From: a bacterium D16-50
GTDB taxonomy: Bacteria; Bacillota; Clostridia; Lachnospirales; Lachnospiraceae
Direction: 5' to 3'
Length of the DNA: 64,000 bases
NCBI GenBank assembly: GCA_003612485.1
Contig: RAZA01000026.1
Span: 1 to 64,000, forward strand
A model generated the notes under the pieces. That model saw nothing but the letters and a program-made list of their open reading frames with translations, made no database searches and had not been told where the DNA came from. A program made the translations under genes and the position numbers. This document shows, piece after piece, positions 18,001 to 26,241 of this stretch. Position 1 is the first letter of the stretch. Every line of letters begins with the position of its first letter.

Positions 18001-21000
18001 GAAAAGGCGCAGGCAAAGATAGAGCGTGACACAAAGGTTTCCTGCAAGGATGCCATTGACCGGGCTATCGCTGAGAATTTTGACGGATACCGCCTGCCCA
18101 AAGGAACGGCGGAAGGCGTGATAAAGGAATACGGCATCGAACGTGTCAGCTATGTGCTTGCCAATACGATTATGCACCGCAGGCAGGAGGAGAGGATTTC
18201 TCCGGAAAATAAGGAATGGGCAATGTCTATTGAACCTTATGCCATGTATGAGAGCCGGGATATTGTTGCCGCTTCCCACCCTGCCGTGCTGAATGGCTTT
18301 ATCAACCAGACAAGAAGATATATCAGGCATGAGAAAGAGCTTGCGGCGCAGGCAAAAGCAGAGCGGACGCAGGAGCCGGAGCAGAATGATATCGCCGATG
18401 TTTACGGAGGGGAATTAGTCTGGAATATCGTACATGAAATGGATGATGATAACGGACAGCCCACAGAATGGAGCGCAAAGCTGCCTAACGGAGAATTTCT
18501 CTGGATTGATAAGGAAACGGAAGGGTATGCCCTTTATGACACCTACAATACAGACGCAAGCCCGGTTTCCGTGTCGGAAACACTGGACGGGGCAAAGGAA
18601 AGCGGAGAAGAGTATTCCTTAGAGCTTACCGGTGTGGTGGATGTGGAGAGGATTACGGTTGCCCTGGAATCGTCAGAGGATTTTTCAGAACCGGCGATAG
18701 GTTTTTATACCCACCAGTATGCCGATGGCAGGGAAGGTGTGCGTTACCGCCTTGTGACAATGGCAGAGGACGGGCTTCTTGTACCCTACCCGGAACATAA
18801 CCGTTTCTTTATCAATCGTGAACTGGCGCAGGAGTATATAGATAACCATGCAGATCTGATTGATGTGATTGGATATGATGAGATGGTATATGGCTCCATG
18901 CGCAGGCAGAGCGAACACAAAAGGGAGCAGGCACAGGAAGAAACTTCTGGACATCATGTCCAGAAGTCCGAAGATACGATTTCCATTGACGGACAGGAGT
19001 GCGTAAAGACAGATGAATGGAAGGCAGGCGATAATAAATATGTGCTTGGCAATTCCGTGGAGGACAGCGATTTCTTCTATGCAGAGGTAAACAGGGATAC
19101 ACATTTTGAGTATGACCATAAACCGGACAGGGAGGAAGTGGAAGATGATTTCATAGACCTTGAAGCCATGAGGGATATTGACCGCCACGAAGCGCAAGTT
19201 TTTTCCCGTTTTGAGGGGAGCGATGATTTTCCTGGTATTGACGCTGACGAAAAGCCCCTGGCCGCAGATGATATAAAGAATCTGGTCTTGATTAACAGGG
19301 AATATTTTGCAGCTTCCCGTACTACGGTCTATGACTTTGAATGTGACATTCGTGGGGAGCATGATTCCCTGCAATATACCTTAGAGTACCATGATGACGG
19401 GGAAGGCTTTACCATTCATACGGAAAAGGATGATATATGGGAGCGTATGCCAGAGCCGGAACTGGAACGTCTGGAAGGGATTCTCAGCCGGGAAGCAGTG
19501 TACTTTAGATACCGTGAAAAGATAGCAGGAACAGAAAGCCTTGAGGATTTGAAGGAGCTTGAGTATGAAATCATGGAAGATGAATCTCCTGAATTTCCTG
19601 CTGTTTCTGAGAGGGTATGGAAAGATTTTTCACAAAAAGAGCGTGAACTGTCAGCCCCGGAGCAGGAAACTTCTGGACATGATGTCCAAAAGCGGGAAGA
19701 GCTGGGGAAAGCCGAACCGGAAAAGCCGGATTACAAGGTTGGCGATACGGTGACGATTGAGGGAACGGAGTTCATCATTGAAAATATTTCCGACAGGGAA
19801 GTACAGCTCCGTGACCTGGCATTGTTTTACCCGATCTTCCGGGCAGAAAGCAGAGAGAATTTTGAGCGTCTGTTGGCAAGGGAAACAGAGAATACCCTGC
19901 CGGAGCCGGAGGGGAAAAGCCCTGCAAAGCAGGCAGAACCAAAGATTGACAAGTCAAAGGCCGTAAATTTTCATATTACAGACGATGCCCTTGGCATTGG
20001 CGGCGCAAAAGAGAAATTCAGGAGGAATGTGGAAGCAGTCCGCACTCTGGAGAAGATTGAAAGTGAGAACCGCATTGCCACACCGGAAGAACAAAAGATT
20101 TTATCACAGTATGTCGGCTGGGGCGGTCTTGCCGATGCCTTTGACGAGAGCAAAAGCGCATGGTCAGTGGAGTACCAGGAATTAAAGAGCCTGTTATCGG
20201 AAACAGAGTACGCTTCCGCAAGGGAGAGTACCTTAAATGCCCACTATACAAGCCCGGTCATTATCCGCAGTATCTATGAAGCCTTGGAGAAGATGGGTTT
20301 TGAGAAAGGGAATGTACTGGAGCCTGCAATGGGCATCGGGAATTTCTTTGGTATGCTGCCGGAAAAGATGCAGGAGAGCAGGCTGTACGGCGTGGAACTG
20401 GACGGGATCACTGGGCGGATTGCAAAACAGCTCTACCCGAAAGCAAATATCAAAATCTCCGGTTTTGAAAAGACAGACTACCCGAATGATTTTTTTGACG
20501 TGGCGGTGGGCAACGTGCCTTTCGGACAGTATAAGGTGGCAGACAGGCAGTATGACAAGAACAACTTCCTGATACACGATTACTTTTTTGCAAAGACCCT
20601 GGATAAAGTGCGTCCGGGCGGCGTGGTTGCCTTTGTGACAAGCAAGGGCACAATGGACAAGAAAAGCCCCGAAGTGCGGAAGTACCTTGCGCAGAGGGCG
20701 GAACTTTTAGGGGCGGTCAGACTGCCGAATACCGCTTTCAAGGAGAATGCGGGCACGGAAGTCACTTCTGATATTTTATTCTTAAAGAAGCGTGACCGGG
20801 TTATGGACTTGGAACCGGATTGGGTACACCTTTCGGAAGATGAGAACGGTATCGCCATGAACAGCTATTTTGCGGAACACCCGGAGATGATCGTGGGAAA
20901 AATGGAAATGGTTTCCGGCCCTTATGGAATGGAAAGCACCTGCCAGCCCGACACCACAAGACCCTTTGCGGAGCAGTTAAAAGAGGCGGTAAGCTGCATT

Positions 21001-24000
21001 GACGGGGAGTTTGAGGAAGTGGAACTTGACGAGCTTGAGGATGAGTTTGCAGACCAGACCATTCCTGCAGACCCGTATGTGAAGAATTACAGCTTTTGCG
21101 TAGTGGATGATAAGGTTTATTACCGTGAAAATTCCGTTATGAAGCCCGTGGACATGAAAGATTCCATGCTGGAACGCATTAAGGGAATGATAGCCATAAG
21201 GGATTGTACGCAGGAGCTGATCAATGTGCAGTTGGAGGAATATCCGGATACGGTTATTTTGGAGAAGCAGGCGGAATTAAATTCGCTGTATGATGCTTTT
21301 TCCAAAAAATACGGCCTTATCAATTCACAGACCAACAAGCGGGCATTTAACCAGGACAGCAGTTATTGTCTGTTATGCTCCCTTGAAAAGACGGATGAGG
21401 AAGGGAAATTCGTCGGCAAGGCGGATATGTTTACAAAGCGCACGATCAAGAAAGCGGAAGTCGTCACCAGTGTTGACACGGCAACCGAAGCCCTTGCGGT
21501 GTCGCTGTCAGAAAAGGCGAGGGTTGACCTTGACTATATGGCAGAGCTGTCCGGGAAAAGCATTGACACGATAAAGGAGGAACTGACCGGGATCATCTTC
21601 CAGAATCCGGTAACGGATAAATGGGAAACGGCAGACGAGTATTTAAGCGGAAACGTCCGTGACAAACTGGAAACAGCAAAAGTCTATGCGGAGAACCACC
21701 CGGAGTATACCGTGAACGTGCAGGCGCTCACGCAGGTACAGCCGAAAGAGCTTGACGCAAGCGAGATTGAGGTTCGTATCGGCGCAACATGGGTAAAGCC
21801 GGAGTATCTGGAAGATTTTATGCGTGACATATTTGAAACGCCGCCGCACTTATTTGAAAGGAATGTTGTGGGCATACAGTTTTCAGGCGTGACGGGGCAG
21901 TGGAACGTAAAGGGCAAAAATGCGGATAACGGAAATTCTCTTGTGAACATGACTTACGGAACAAGCCGCAGGAACGCCTACCAGATCTTAGAGGATTCGC
22001 TGAACTTAAAGGACAGCCGGGTATATGACACAATTATGGAGGAGGGGAAGGAAAAGAGGGTTTTAAACAAAAAGGAAACCACCCTTGCGGCACAGAAGCA
22101 GGACACCATAAGGGAAGCCTTTAAGGACTGGGTTTTCCGTGACCCGGACAGACGGCAGGACTTGGTGGCGAAATACAATAAGCTGTTCAATTCCACAAGG
22201 CCGAGGGAGTATGACGGGGCGCACTTAAAATTCCCCGGCATGACACCGGACATTGAACTAAAGCCCCACCAGAAAAACGCAGTCGCACACGTTTTATACG
22301 GGGATAATACCCTGCTGGCGCATTGTGTGGGGGCAGGCAAGACTTTTGAAATGACAGCGGCGGCAATGGAGAGCAAGCGTTTAGGATTGTGCCAAAAGAG
22401 TTTATTTGTGGTTCCGAACCATTTGACGGAGCAGTGGGCGAGTGACTTCCTGCGGCTCTATCCCGGCGCAAATATCCTTGCGGCAACAAAGAAAGATTTT
22501 GAGCCTGCCAACCGGAAGAAATTCTGTTCCAGGATAGCTACAGGCGACTATGATGCAGTTATTATCGGGCATTCGCAGTTTGAGAAAATCCCCCTTTCCA
22601 TTGAGCGGCAGGAAGCTATGATAGAACGGCAGATCAGCGAGATTGAGCTTGCCATAGAGCAGGCAAAAGCCGACAACGGGGAGCGGTATACCATTAAGCA
22701 GATGGAAAAGACAAGGAAATCACTTGCGGCAAGGCTTGAAAAGCTGAATGACGCAACAAGGAAAGATAATGTAGTGACCTTTGAGCAGCTTGGCGTTGAC
22801 AGGCTGTTTGTAGACGAGAGCCATAACTATAAGAACCTCTTTTTATACACAAAGATGCGGAACGTAGCAGGCATCGCACAGACAGAGGCGCAGAAATCGT
22901 CGGATATGTTTGCGAAGTGCCAGTACCTCGATGAAATAACGGGCGGCAAGGGCGTGACTTTTGCCACGGGCACACCGATCAGCAACAGCATGACGGAGCT
23001 TTACACCAATATGCGCTATCTCCAGTACGGTACACTTCAGAAGCTGGGGCTTGGACATTTCGACAGCTGGGCATCTTCGTTCGGAGAAACGCAGACAGCG
23101 ATAGAATTAGCCCCGGAGGGAACTGGCTACCGGGCAAAGACAAGGTTTGCGAAATTCTTCAATCTGCCGGAGCTGATTGCGCTTTTTAAGGAGAGCGCCG
23201 ACATTCAGACACCGGATATGCTGAATCTGCCTGTGCCGGAGGCGGAGTATGAAAACGTGGTGTTAAAGCCGAGCGAGTATCAGCAGGACATGGTTTCCTC
23301 CCTTGCGGACAGGGCGGAGGCAGTGCGTGACCGTAAAGTAGACCCTTCACGGGATAATATGCTGAAAATCACAAATGACGGCAGGAAGCTGGCTCTGGAT
23401 CAGCGCCTTATCAATGATATGCTGCCGGACAGTGAAGATTCCAAAGCGGCAACCTGTGTCGGGAAGGCATTTGAGATATGGGAGCAGACAAAGGAGCAGA
23501 AATCCACACAGTTAATCTTTTGTGACCTTTCGACACCGAAAGGGGATGGCACATTCAATGTCTATGAGGATATAAAAAACAAACTGGTTGAGAAAGGAGT
23601 ACCGCCGGAGGAAATCGCATTTATACATGAAGCGAATACGGAATTAAGGAAAGCGGAGCTGTTTGGCAAGGTAAGGAGCGGGCAGGTTCGTTTTTTGTTG
23701 GGTTCAACGCAGAAAATGGGCGCAGGAACTAACGTGCAGGATCGGCTGATTGCCCTGCATCATCTCGATGTGCCGTGGCGTCCGTCCGACATCGAACAGC
23801 AGGAGGGGCGTATTCTGCGCCAGGGCAACCTCAATCCAAAAGTGAAGATTTTCCGGTATGTGACGGAAGGTACGTTCGACAGCTATTCCTGGCAGCTCAT
23901 TGAGAACAAGCAGAAATTCATCGGGCAGATCATGACCAGTAAATCCCCGGTGCGGAGCTGTGAGGACGTGGACGAAGCGGCGCTCACTTATGCGGAGGTA

Positions 24001-24999
24001 AAAGCCCTTGCAACGGGCAATCCCTACATTAAGGAGAAGATGGATCTCGACATTCAGGTGTCTAAGTTAAAGATAATGAAAGGGAACCACACGAGCCAGA
24101 AATATAGGCTTGAGGACGATATTTTAAAGCGTTATCCGCAGCAGATAGCTATTCTGAAAGAGCGGATCAGCGGCATGACAGCAGACATTCAGACTGCAAA
24201 AGCGAACCTTCCGGCAGACAAGGAGCAGTTTGTTATGAAAGTCGGGGATAAGGTTTATACGGACAAAAAAGAGGCCGGAACCGCACTTGTGGAGATGTGC
24301 AAGGAGACGAAAACTGTCAATGTGCCTGCCACAGTGGGGGAATATGCCGGGTTTAAAATGGCGGTGTCCTTTGATTCCTTTAACCACAAATTTGTGATGA
24401 ATTTGAAGGGGCAGCTTTCCCATAACCTTGAGATCGGCTCTGACCCTCTTGGCAATATAGCCCGTATCAACCACGCTTTGGAATCTATGCCGAAACAGCT
24501 TGCTGAAGCGCAGACGAAACTGGAAACGGTGGAGCGCCAGCTTGAAACCGCAAAAGTGGAGGTTACAAAGCCATTCGCACAGGAAGCGGAGCTTGCGGAG
24601 AAGCTGGAGCGTCTGTCTGCCCTAAATGCCCTGCTGAACATGGACGAAAAAGGTGATGATGCAATCGGTATGGACGATGCGCCGGAGGAAGAAAATGAAG
24701 GACAGGAAACTTCTGGACATGATGTCCAGAAGCAAGGACAGGAGGAAAATATTTCTGAAAAGCCGGAAGTGGGAGAAAAAGCCGCTAATACACCAATGCC
24801 GTACCCGATAGAAAATGCAGGGCATGAGCATACAGTGGGAAATGGCAGCCCACAGGGGCTTAAAATTGCGGCGGCGATGGCTGACAAGCCTGTGCAGAGG
24901 ACATCGCTAAAAGAGAAACTGGAAGCGTTCAAGGCAAAGGCGGCTGGAATAGGAAAGGCAGACACTGAACGGGCGAAGGGAAAGGAGAAAACGCTGTAA
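15085..24999 (+). CDS. Giant multidomain methylase-helicase protein (LtrC/SNF2-type) of the ICE
   Basis: A 3304-residue protein. Residues 1-110 resemble the ArdC/LtrC-type N-terminal domain (AARLYKYPFEDQMLIYAQRP). Residues 320-460 are a disordered linker that overlies tnpV in another frame. Several small repeat-like domains follow, including DUF3849 at about 985-1085 (VLANTIMHRRQEERISPENK). An N6-methylase-like domain begins near 1670 (VGWGGLADAF, LEPAMGIGNF, VGNVPFG at about 1807). A superfamily 2 helicase follows: Walker A HCVGAGKT near 2411, DESH near 2576, and QQEGRILRQGN near 2905. Such proteins are common in Tn1549-type ICEs and are thought to handle or protect element DNA. Three TSGHxVQK peptides lie in its linkers. 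Confidence 0.9.
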   Translation: MAGEYLVSKKYHEISMLAGETAGRVSKNGKEWAKYLTTAARLYKYPFEDQMLIYAQRPDAKACATMEIWNEKMFCWVNRGAKGIALFDRGSERPRLKYVFDVSDVHKSRRIGKDPYLWEIREEHKDVVLAQLEKTYGATDKKNSFEGRLMEIARRIAEDYYTELLPDMLYSKEGSFLEELDELNVGLRLRETLSASIAYTLLSRCGADMDLWKDDLNFDYISEFNTAMALSVVGNATTDMCKPLLMEIGKTVAAYDRQIARQKAVDKAKEKANAVQTDTNEKNPEKVLANILDPRYNALKRESENEPQTETTTNHIETEGIAHGTDIREERGLSDTEPGAGQRAGGTADQVRADAEELSEGTPEGDLQWAADDGKTERALSGDTETGRGADGLPDRADGESRGSGRSAESVRSDEMGGEDEQHQELSGGDRADGAGVQPLSSEEQQNKEAEEPDNGEDSLSGSFLDNPDFAEKAMKVQKGILCSDSFLIHKRPEIAGYFALEQDTKLQAEYFKNCFHFNIYYGYEAAGIPVGFYANEEGIHFNMSGKPGVENEALISWEDARFLVNSYIEDDVYLLPGEKAEQIDTNGMYQQLDLFSLFSEQVGSIAVKEAEQGVIPAEKIDPEPQKEALPKEQLDTILQSGGGRDNSRKRIYAKYQQGKTPEEMAEFLKKEYGTTGKGFEFDGKQVSVWFNEQGMTAGYGTSALENPRFTMSWQEIEAVIRSQVENGTYMGANEAYLVDEAERGRIASHLYFFFRDGMGEMPEELEMKAANYPDSHARLVDILSTPEGVDMAASHMDKAIGQLESGEKKLRFRSVVSKEELRAELDNLLLEKKTFPVSDHVEVKKEDFITQDEIDHRLGGGSGYRYGSFRIYDYFMEGHDSKEAVAFLKKEYGIGGGSHALAGNDHSWDDHDSKGIRLRKGDISEPYADVLLSWKVVEKRIRKLIQEDKYLSPKGKEAYAEYKEEEAQKELEKAQAKIERDTKVSCKDAIDRAIAENFDGYRLPKGTAEGVIKEYGIERVSYVLANTIMHRRQEERISPENKEWAMSIEPYAMYESRDIVAASHPAVLNGFINQTRRYIRHEKELAAQAKAERTQEPEQNDIADVYGGELVWNIVHEMDDDNGQPTEWSAKLPNGEFLWIDKETEGYALYDTYNTDASPVSVSETLDGAKESGEEYSLELTGVVDVERITVALESSEDFSEPAIGFYTHQYADGREGVRYRLVTMAEDGLLVPYPEHNRFFINRELAQEYIDNHADLIDVIGYDEMVYGSMRRQSEHKREQAQEETSGHHVQKSEDTISIDGQECVKTDEWKAGDNKYVLGNSVEDSDFFYAEVNRDTHFEYDHKPDREEVEDDFIDLEAMRDIDRHEAQVFSRFEGSDDFPGIDADEKPLAADDIKNLVLINREYFAASRTTVYDFECDIRGEHDSLQYTLEYHDDGEGFTIHTEKDDIWERMPEPELERLEGILSREAVYFRYREKIAGTESLEDLKELEYEIMEDESPEFPAVSERVWKDFSQKERELSAPEQETSGHDVQKREELGKAEPEKPDYKVGDTVTIEGTEFIIENISDREVQLRDLALFYPIFRAESRENFERLLARETENTLPEPEGKSPAKQAEPKIDKSKAVNFHITDDALGIGGAKEKFRRNVEAVRTLEKIESENRIATPEEQKILSQYVGWGGLADAFDESKSAWSVEYQELKSLLSETEYASARESTLNAHYTSPVIIRSIYEALEKMGFEKGNVLEPAMGIGNFFGMLPEKMQESRLYGVELDGITGRIAKQLYPKANIKISGFEKTDYPNDFFDVAVGNVPFGQYKVADRQYDKNNFLIHDYFFAKTLDKVRPGGVVAFVTSKGTMDKKSPEVRKYLAQRAELLGAVRLPNTAFKENAGTEVTSDILFLKKRDRVMDLEPDWVHLSEDENGIAMNSYFAEHPEMIVGKMEMVSGPYGMESTCQPDTTRPFAEQLKEAVSCIDGEFEEVELDELEDEFADQTIPADPYVKNYSFCVVDDKVYYRENSVMKPVDMKDSMLERIKGMIAIRDCTQELINVQLEEYPDTVILEKQAELNSLYDAFSKKYGLINSQTNKRAFNQDSSYCLLCSLEKTDEEGKFVGKADMFTKRTIKKAEVVTSVDTATEALAVSLSEKARVDLDYMAELSGKSIDTIKEELTGIIFQNPVTDKWETADEYLSGNVRDKLETAKVYAENHPEYTVNVQALTQVQPKELDASEIEVRIGATWVKPEYLEDFMRDIFETPPHLFERNVVGIQFSGVTGQWNVKGKNADNGNSLVNMTYGTSRRNAYQILEDSLNLKDSRVYDTIMEEGKEKRVLNKKETTLAAQKQDTIREAFKDWVFRDPDRRQDLVAKYNKLFNSTRPREYDGAHLKFPGMTPDIELKPHQKNAVAHVLYGDNTLLAHCVGAGKTFEMTAAAMESKRLGLCQKSLFVVPNHLTEQWASDFLRLYPGANILAATKKDFEPANRKKFCSRIATGDYDAVIIGHSQFEKIPLSIERQEAMIERQISEIELAIEQAKADNGERYTIKQMEKTRKSLAARLEKLNDATRKDNVVTFEQLGVDRLFVDESHNYKNLFLYTKMRNVAGIAQTEAQKSSDMFAKCQYLDEITGGKGVTFATGTPISNSMTELYTNMRYLQYGTLQKLGLGHFDSWASSFGETQTAIELAPEGTGYRAKTRFAKFFNLPELIALFKESADIQTPDMLNLPVPEAEYENVVLKPSEYQQDMVSSLADRAEAVRDRKVDPSRDNMLKITNDGRKLALDQRLINDMLPDSEDSKAATCVGKAFEIWEQTKEQKSTQLIFCDLSTPKGDGTFNVYEDIKNKLVEKGVPPEEIAFIHEANTELRKAELFGKVRSGQVRFLLGSTQKMGAGTNVQDRLIALHHLDVPWRPSDIEQQEGRILRQGNLNPKVKIFRYVTEGTFDSYSWQLIENKQKFIGQIMTSKSPVRSCEDVDEAALTYAEVKALATGNPYIKEKMDLDIQVSKLKIMKGNHTSQKYRLEDDILKRYPQQIAILKERISGMTADIQTAKANLPADKEQFVMKVGDKVYTDKKEAGTALVEMCKETKTVNVPATVGEYAGFKMAVSFDSFNHKFVMNLKGQLSHNLEIGSDPLGNIARINHALESMPKQLAEAQTKLETVERQLETAKVEVTKPFAQEAELAEKLERLSALNALLNMDEKGDDAIGMDDAPEEENEGQETSGHDVQKQGQEENISEKPEVGEKAANTPMPYPIENAGHEHTVGNGSPQGLKIAAAMADKPVQRTSLKEKLEAFKAKAAGIGKADTERAKGKEKTL
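16052..16405 (+). CDS. tnpV: TnpV family protein, overprinted inside the giant helicase gene
   Basis: A 117-residue frame, shifted by one base from the surrounding gene, encodes a recognisable TnpV: YEKNGDYLIPNLVPDSEPE, then YGLMRKNYLKEHRRGIYSGL, and MNSIRNSAEEIVLTELVYS at the C-terminus. It has its own ribosome binding site (GGAGGG, 9 bp before the ATG). In the main frame the same bases encode a Gly/Glu/Asp/Ala-rich linker (residues 323-440) with no fold signal. TnpV is a short protein typical of Tn4451/Tn1549-type elements; its function is unknown. Family match is from recall of the pattern. Confidence 0.75.
   Translation: MELTYEKNGDYLIPNLVPDSEPEEPLTKYGLMRKNYLKEHRRGIYSGLLMTGKLKEHCLEIQKQAEERMDFLTEQMAKAEGVDEALKASDQMKWVAKMNSIRNSAEEIVLTELVYSL
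18944..18966 (+). repeat. In-frame 23-bp palindrome, copy 3
   Basis: Perfect arms as in copy 1, with C at the centre; encodes TSGHHVQK at residues 1287-1294 of the giant helicase protein, in an inter-domain linker after a Gln/Glu run. Confidence 0.9.
19670..19692 (+). repeat. In-frame 23-bp palindrome, copy 4
   Basis: Centre G, one mismatch in the right arm (CCAAAAG); encodes TSGHDVQK at residue 1529, with EQE before and KRE after. Confidence 0.88.
24710..24732 (+). repeat. In-frame 23-bp palindrome, copy 5
   Basis: Perfect arms, centre G; encodes TSGHDVQK at residue 3209, in the C-terminal linker of the giant protein. Confidence 0.9.
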
Positions 25000-25058
25000 A
25001 GGTTCATAAATCAATGAAATTTCAGATGCTTATGGTTTGGGATTCTAAAATGTTCCGA

Positions 25059-25087
25059 TTGATTTAGAGGAGATTTCGGGGTATAAT
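25059..25087 (+). promoter_or_regulatory. Sigma-A-type promoter for the Rpn-like gene
   Basis: TTGATT at 25059-25064 and TATAAT at 25082-25087 with a 17-bp spacer, about 65 bp before the next start codon. This gives the gene its own transcription inside the transfer region. Confidence 0.7.
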
Positions 25088-25152
25088 GGCTATGAGGTCA
25101 TATACCTTTTGGGAATGGCTTTTGCGTTTCCGACAAATGCACAAAGGAGGTT

Positions 25153-26103
25153 ATGGCTGTGGACACAGAAATAAGGAATGCAGTGAGTGCGGCGGACAAA
25201 GACGCACAGTACGATGAAAAAGCAAAACGTCTGTTGGGAAATAAGATCATTCTGGCGCATATTCTGGTAAAGACCGTTGATGAGTTCCGGGGAATGAACC
25301 CGAAAGAGGTGGTGTCCTATATTGAGGGAGAGCCATTGATCGGTGTGGTTCCAGTAGAGCCGGGTCTGACCAATGCCGGAAAGGAAGAAAATGGCCAGCG
25401 CATTGTTGGAATGAATACGGAAAATGCGGAGATTAACGAGGGGCTTGTCAGGTTTGACATTATCTTTTATGTGCGGATGAAAGACGGTATCTCACAGGTT
25501 ATTGTGAATTTAGAGGCACAGAAGGATGAACCGACAAGTTACCATATTTTGAACAGGGCGGTATTTTATGTGAGCCGCCTTGTGTCCTCACAGAAAGAAC
25601 GGGATTTTGTAAAGACAAACTATAATGACATCAGGCGTGTCTTTTCCATATGGGTATGTATGGGCATGGATGAAAGCAGCATGGCTTATGTGCATCTTAC
25701 GAAAGAAGATATGCTTGGCTCTTATCCGTGGAAAGGCAGGATTGACCTGCTGAATATTGTCCTGATCGGTATAGCAAATGATCTTCCGGAGCATGATGAT
25801 AAATATGAGCTGCATCGCCTGCTGAGTACGCTGTTGTCAATGGAGCTTTCTGTTGATGAAAAATTAGGGATCATGGAAAAAGAGTACAGCATTGCGGTAG
25901 ACGATAGAATAAGAAAGGATGTGAGCGCCATGTGTAATTTGTCACAGGGAATCAGAGAAAAAGGCAGAGCTGAAGGAGAAGAAAAAATTATCTTGAATAT
26001 GCATCAGAATAATTTTACTCTTGAACAGATTGCATTAGCAACAAGTAGAAGCATTGAAGAAATCAAGGCTATCATTGAGAAAAGGGAACCTGTACTGGCA
26101 TAA
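25153..26103 (+). CDS. Rpn/PD-(D/E)XK nuclease-family transposase-like protein
   Basis: A 316-residue protein of the PD-(D/E)XK nuclease family transposase group, related to Rpn recombination-promoting nucleases. The core (RFDIIFYVRMKDGISQVIVN, then LEAQKDE at about 100-125) carries the acidic active-site pattern Asp ... Glu-x-Gln/Lys. The C-terminus (about 270-310) is a GREKGRAEGEE-like stretch followed by a small helical repeat (NFTLEQIALATSRSIEEIKAI), as in most members. ATG 25153 is only 2 bp from GGAGG; GTG 25159 has better spacing and may be the true start. It has its own promoter and terminators, so it behaves as an independent insertion in the operon. Confidence 0.75.
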   Translation: MAVDTEIRNAVSAADKDAQYDEKAKRLLGNKIILAHILVKTVDEFRGMNPKEVVSYIEGEPLIGVVPVEPGLTNAGKEENGQRIVGMNTENAEINEGLVRFDIIFYVRMKDGISQVIVNLEAQKDEPTSYHILNRAVFYVSRLVSSQKERDFVKTNYNDIRRVFSIWVCMGMDESSMAYVHLTKEDMLGSYPWKGRIDLLNIVLIGIANDLPEHDDKYELHRLLSTLLSMELSVDEKLGIMEKEYSIAVDDRIRKDVSAMCNLSQGIREKGRAEGEEKIILNMHQNNFTLEQIALATSRSIEEIKAIIEKREPVLA

Positions 26104-26132
26104 TCAAAGTAACTTAATAACAAATACAGTGA

Positions 26133-26175
26133 AGCAGTGAGCTGAGTTTTGTAAAAAACAGTTCGCTGCTTTTTC
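26133..26175 (+). terminator. Intrinsic terminator after the Rpn-like gene
   Basis: AGCAGTGAGCTG pairs with CAGTTCGCTGCT (two wobbles), followed by TTTTTCT. Confidence 0.7.
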
Positions 26176-26190
26176 TGTTTTCAGGGAGAA

Positions 26191-26219
26191 AGACAGTCAG
26201 ATCAGATTGTCTTTTTTTA
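26191..26219 (+). terminator. Second intrinsic terminator, upstream of the ArdC-like gene
   Basis: AGACAGTC pairs with GATTGTCT over a 6-base loop, followed by seven T. It lies 23 bp before the next ATG and could act as an attenuator for it. Confidence 0.65.
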
Positions 26220-26241
26220 TTGCAGAGAAAGGATTGAAAAT

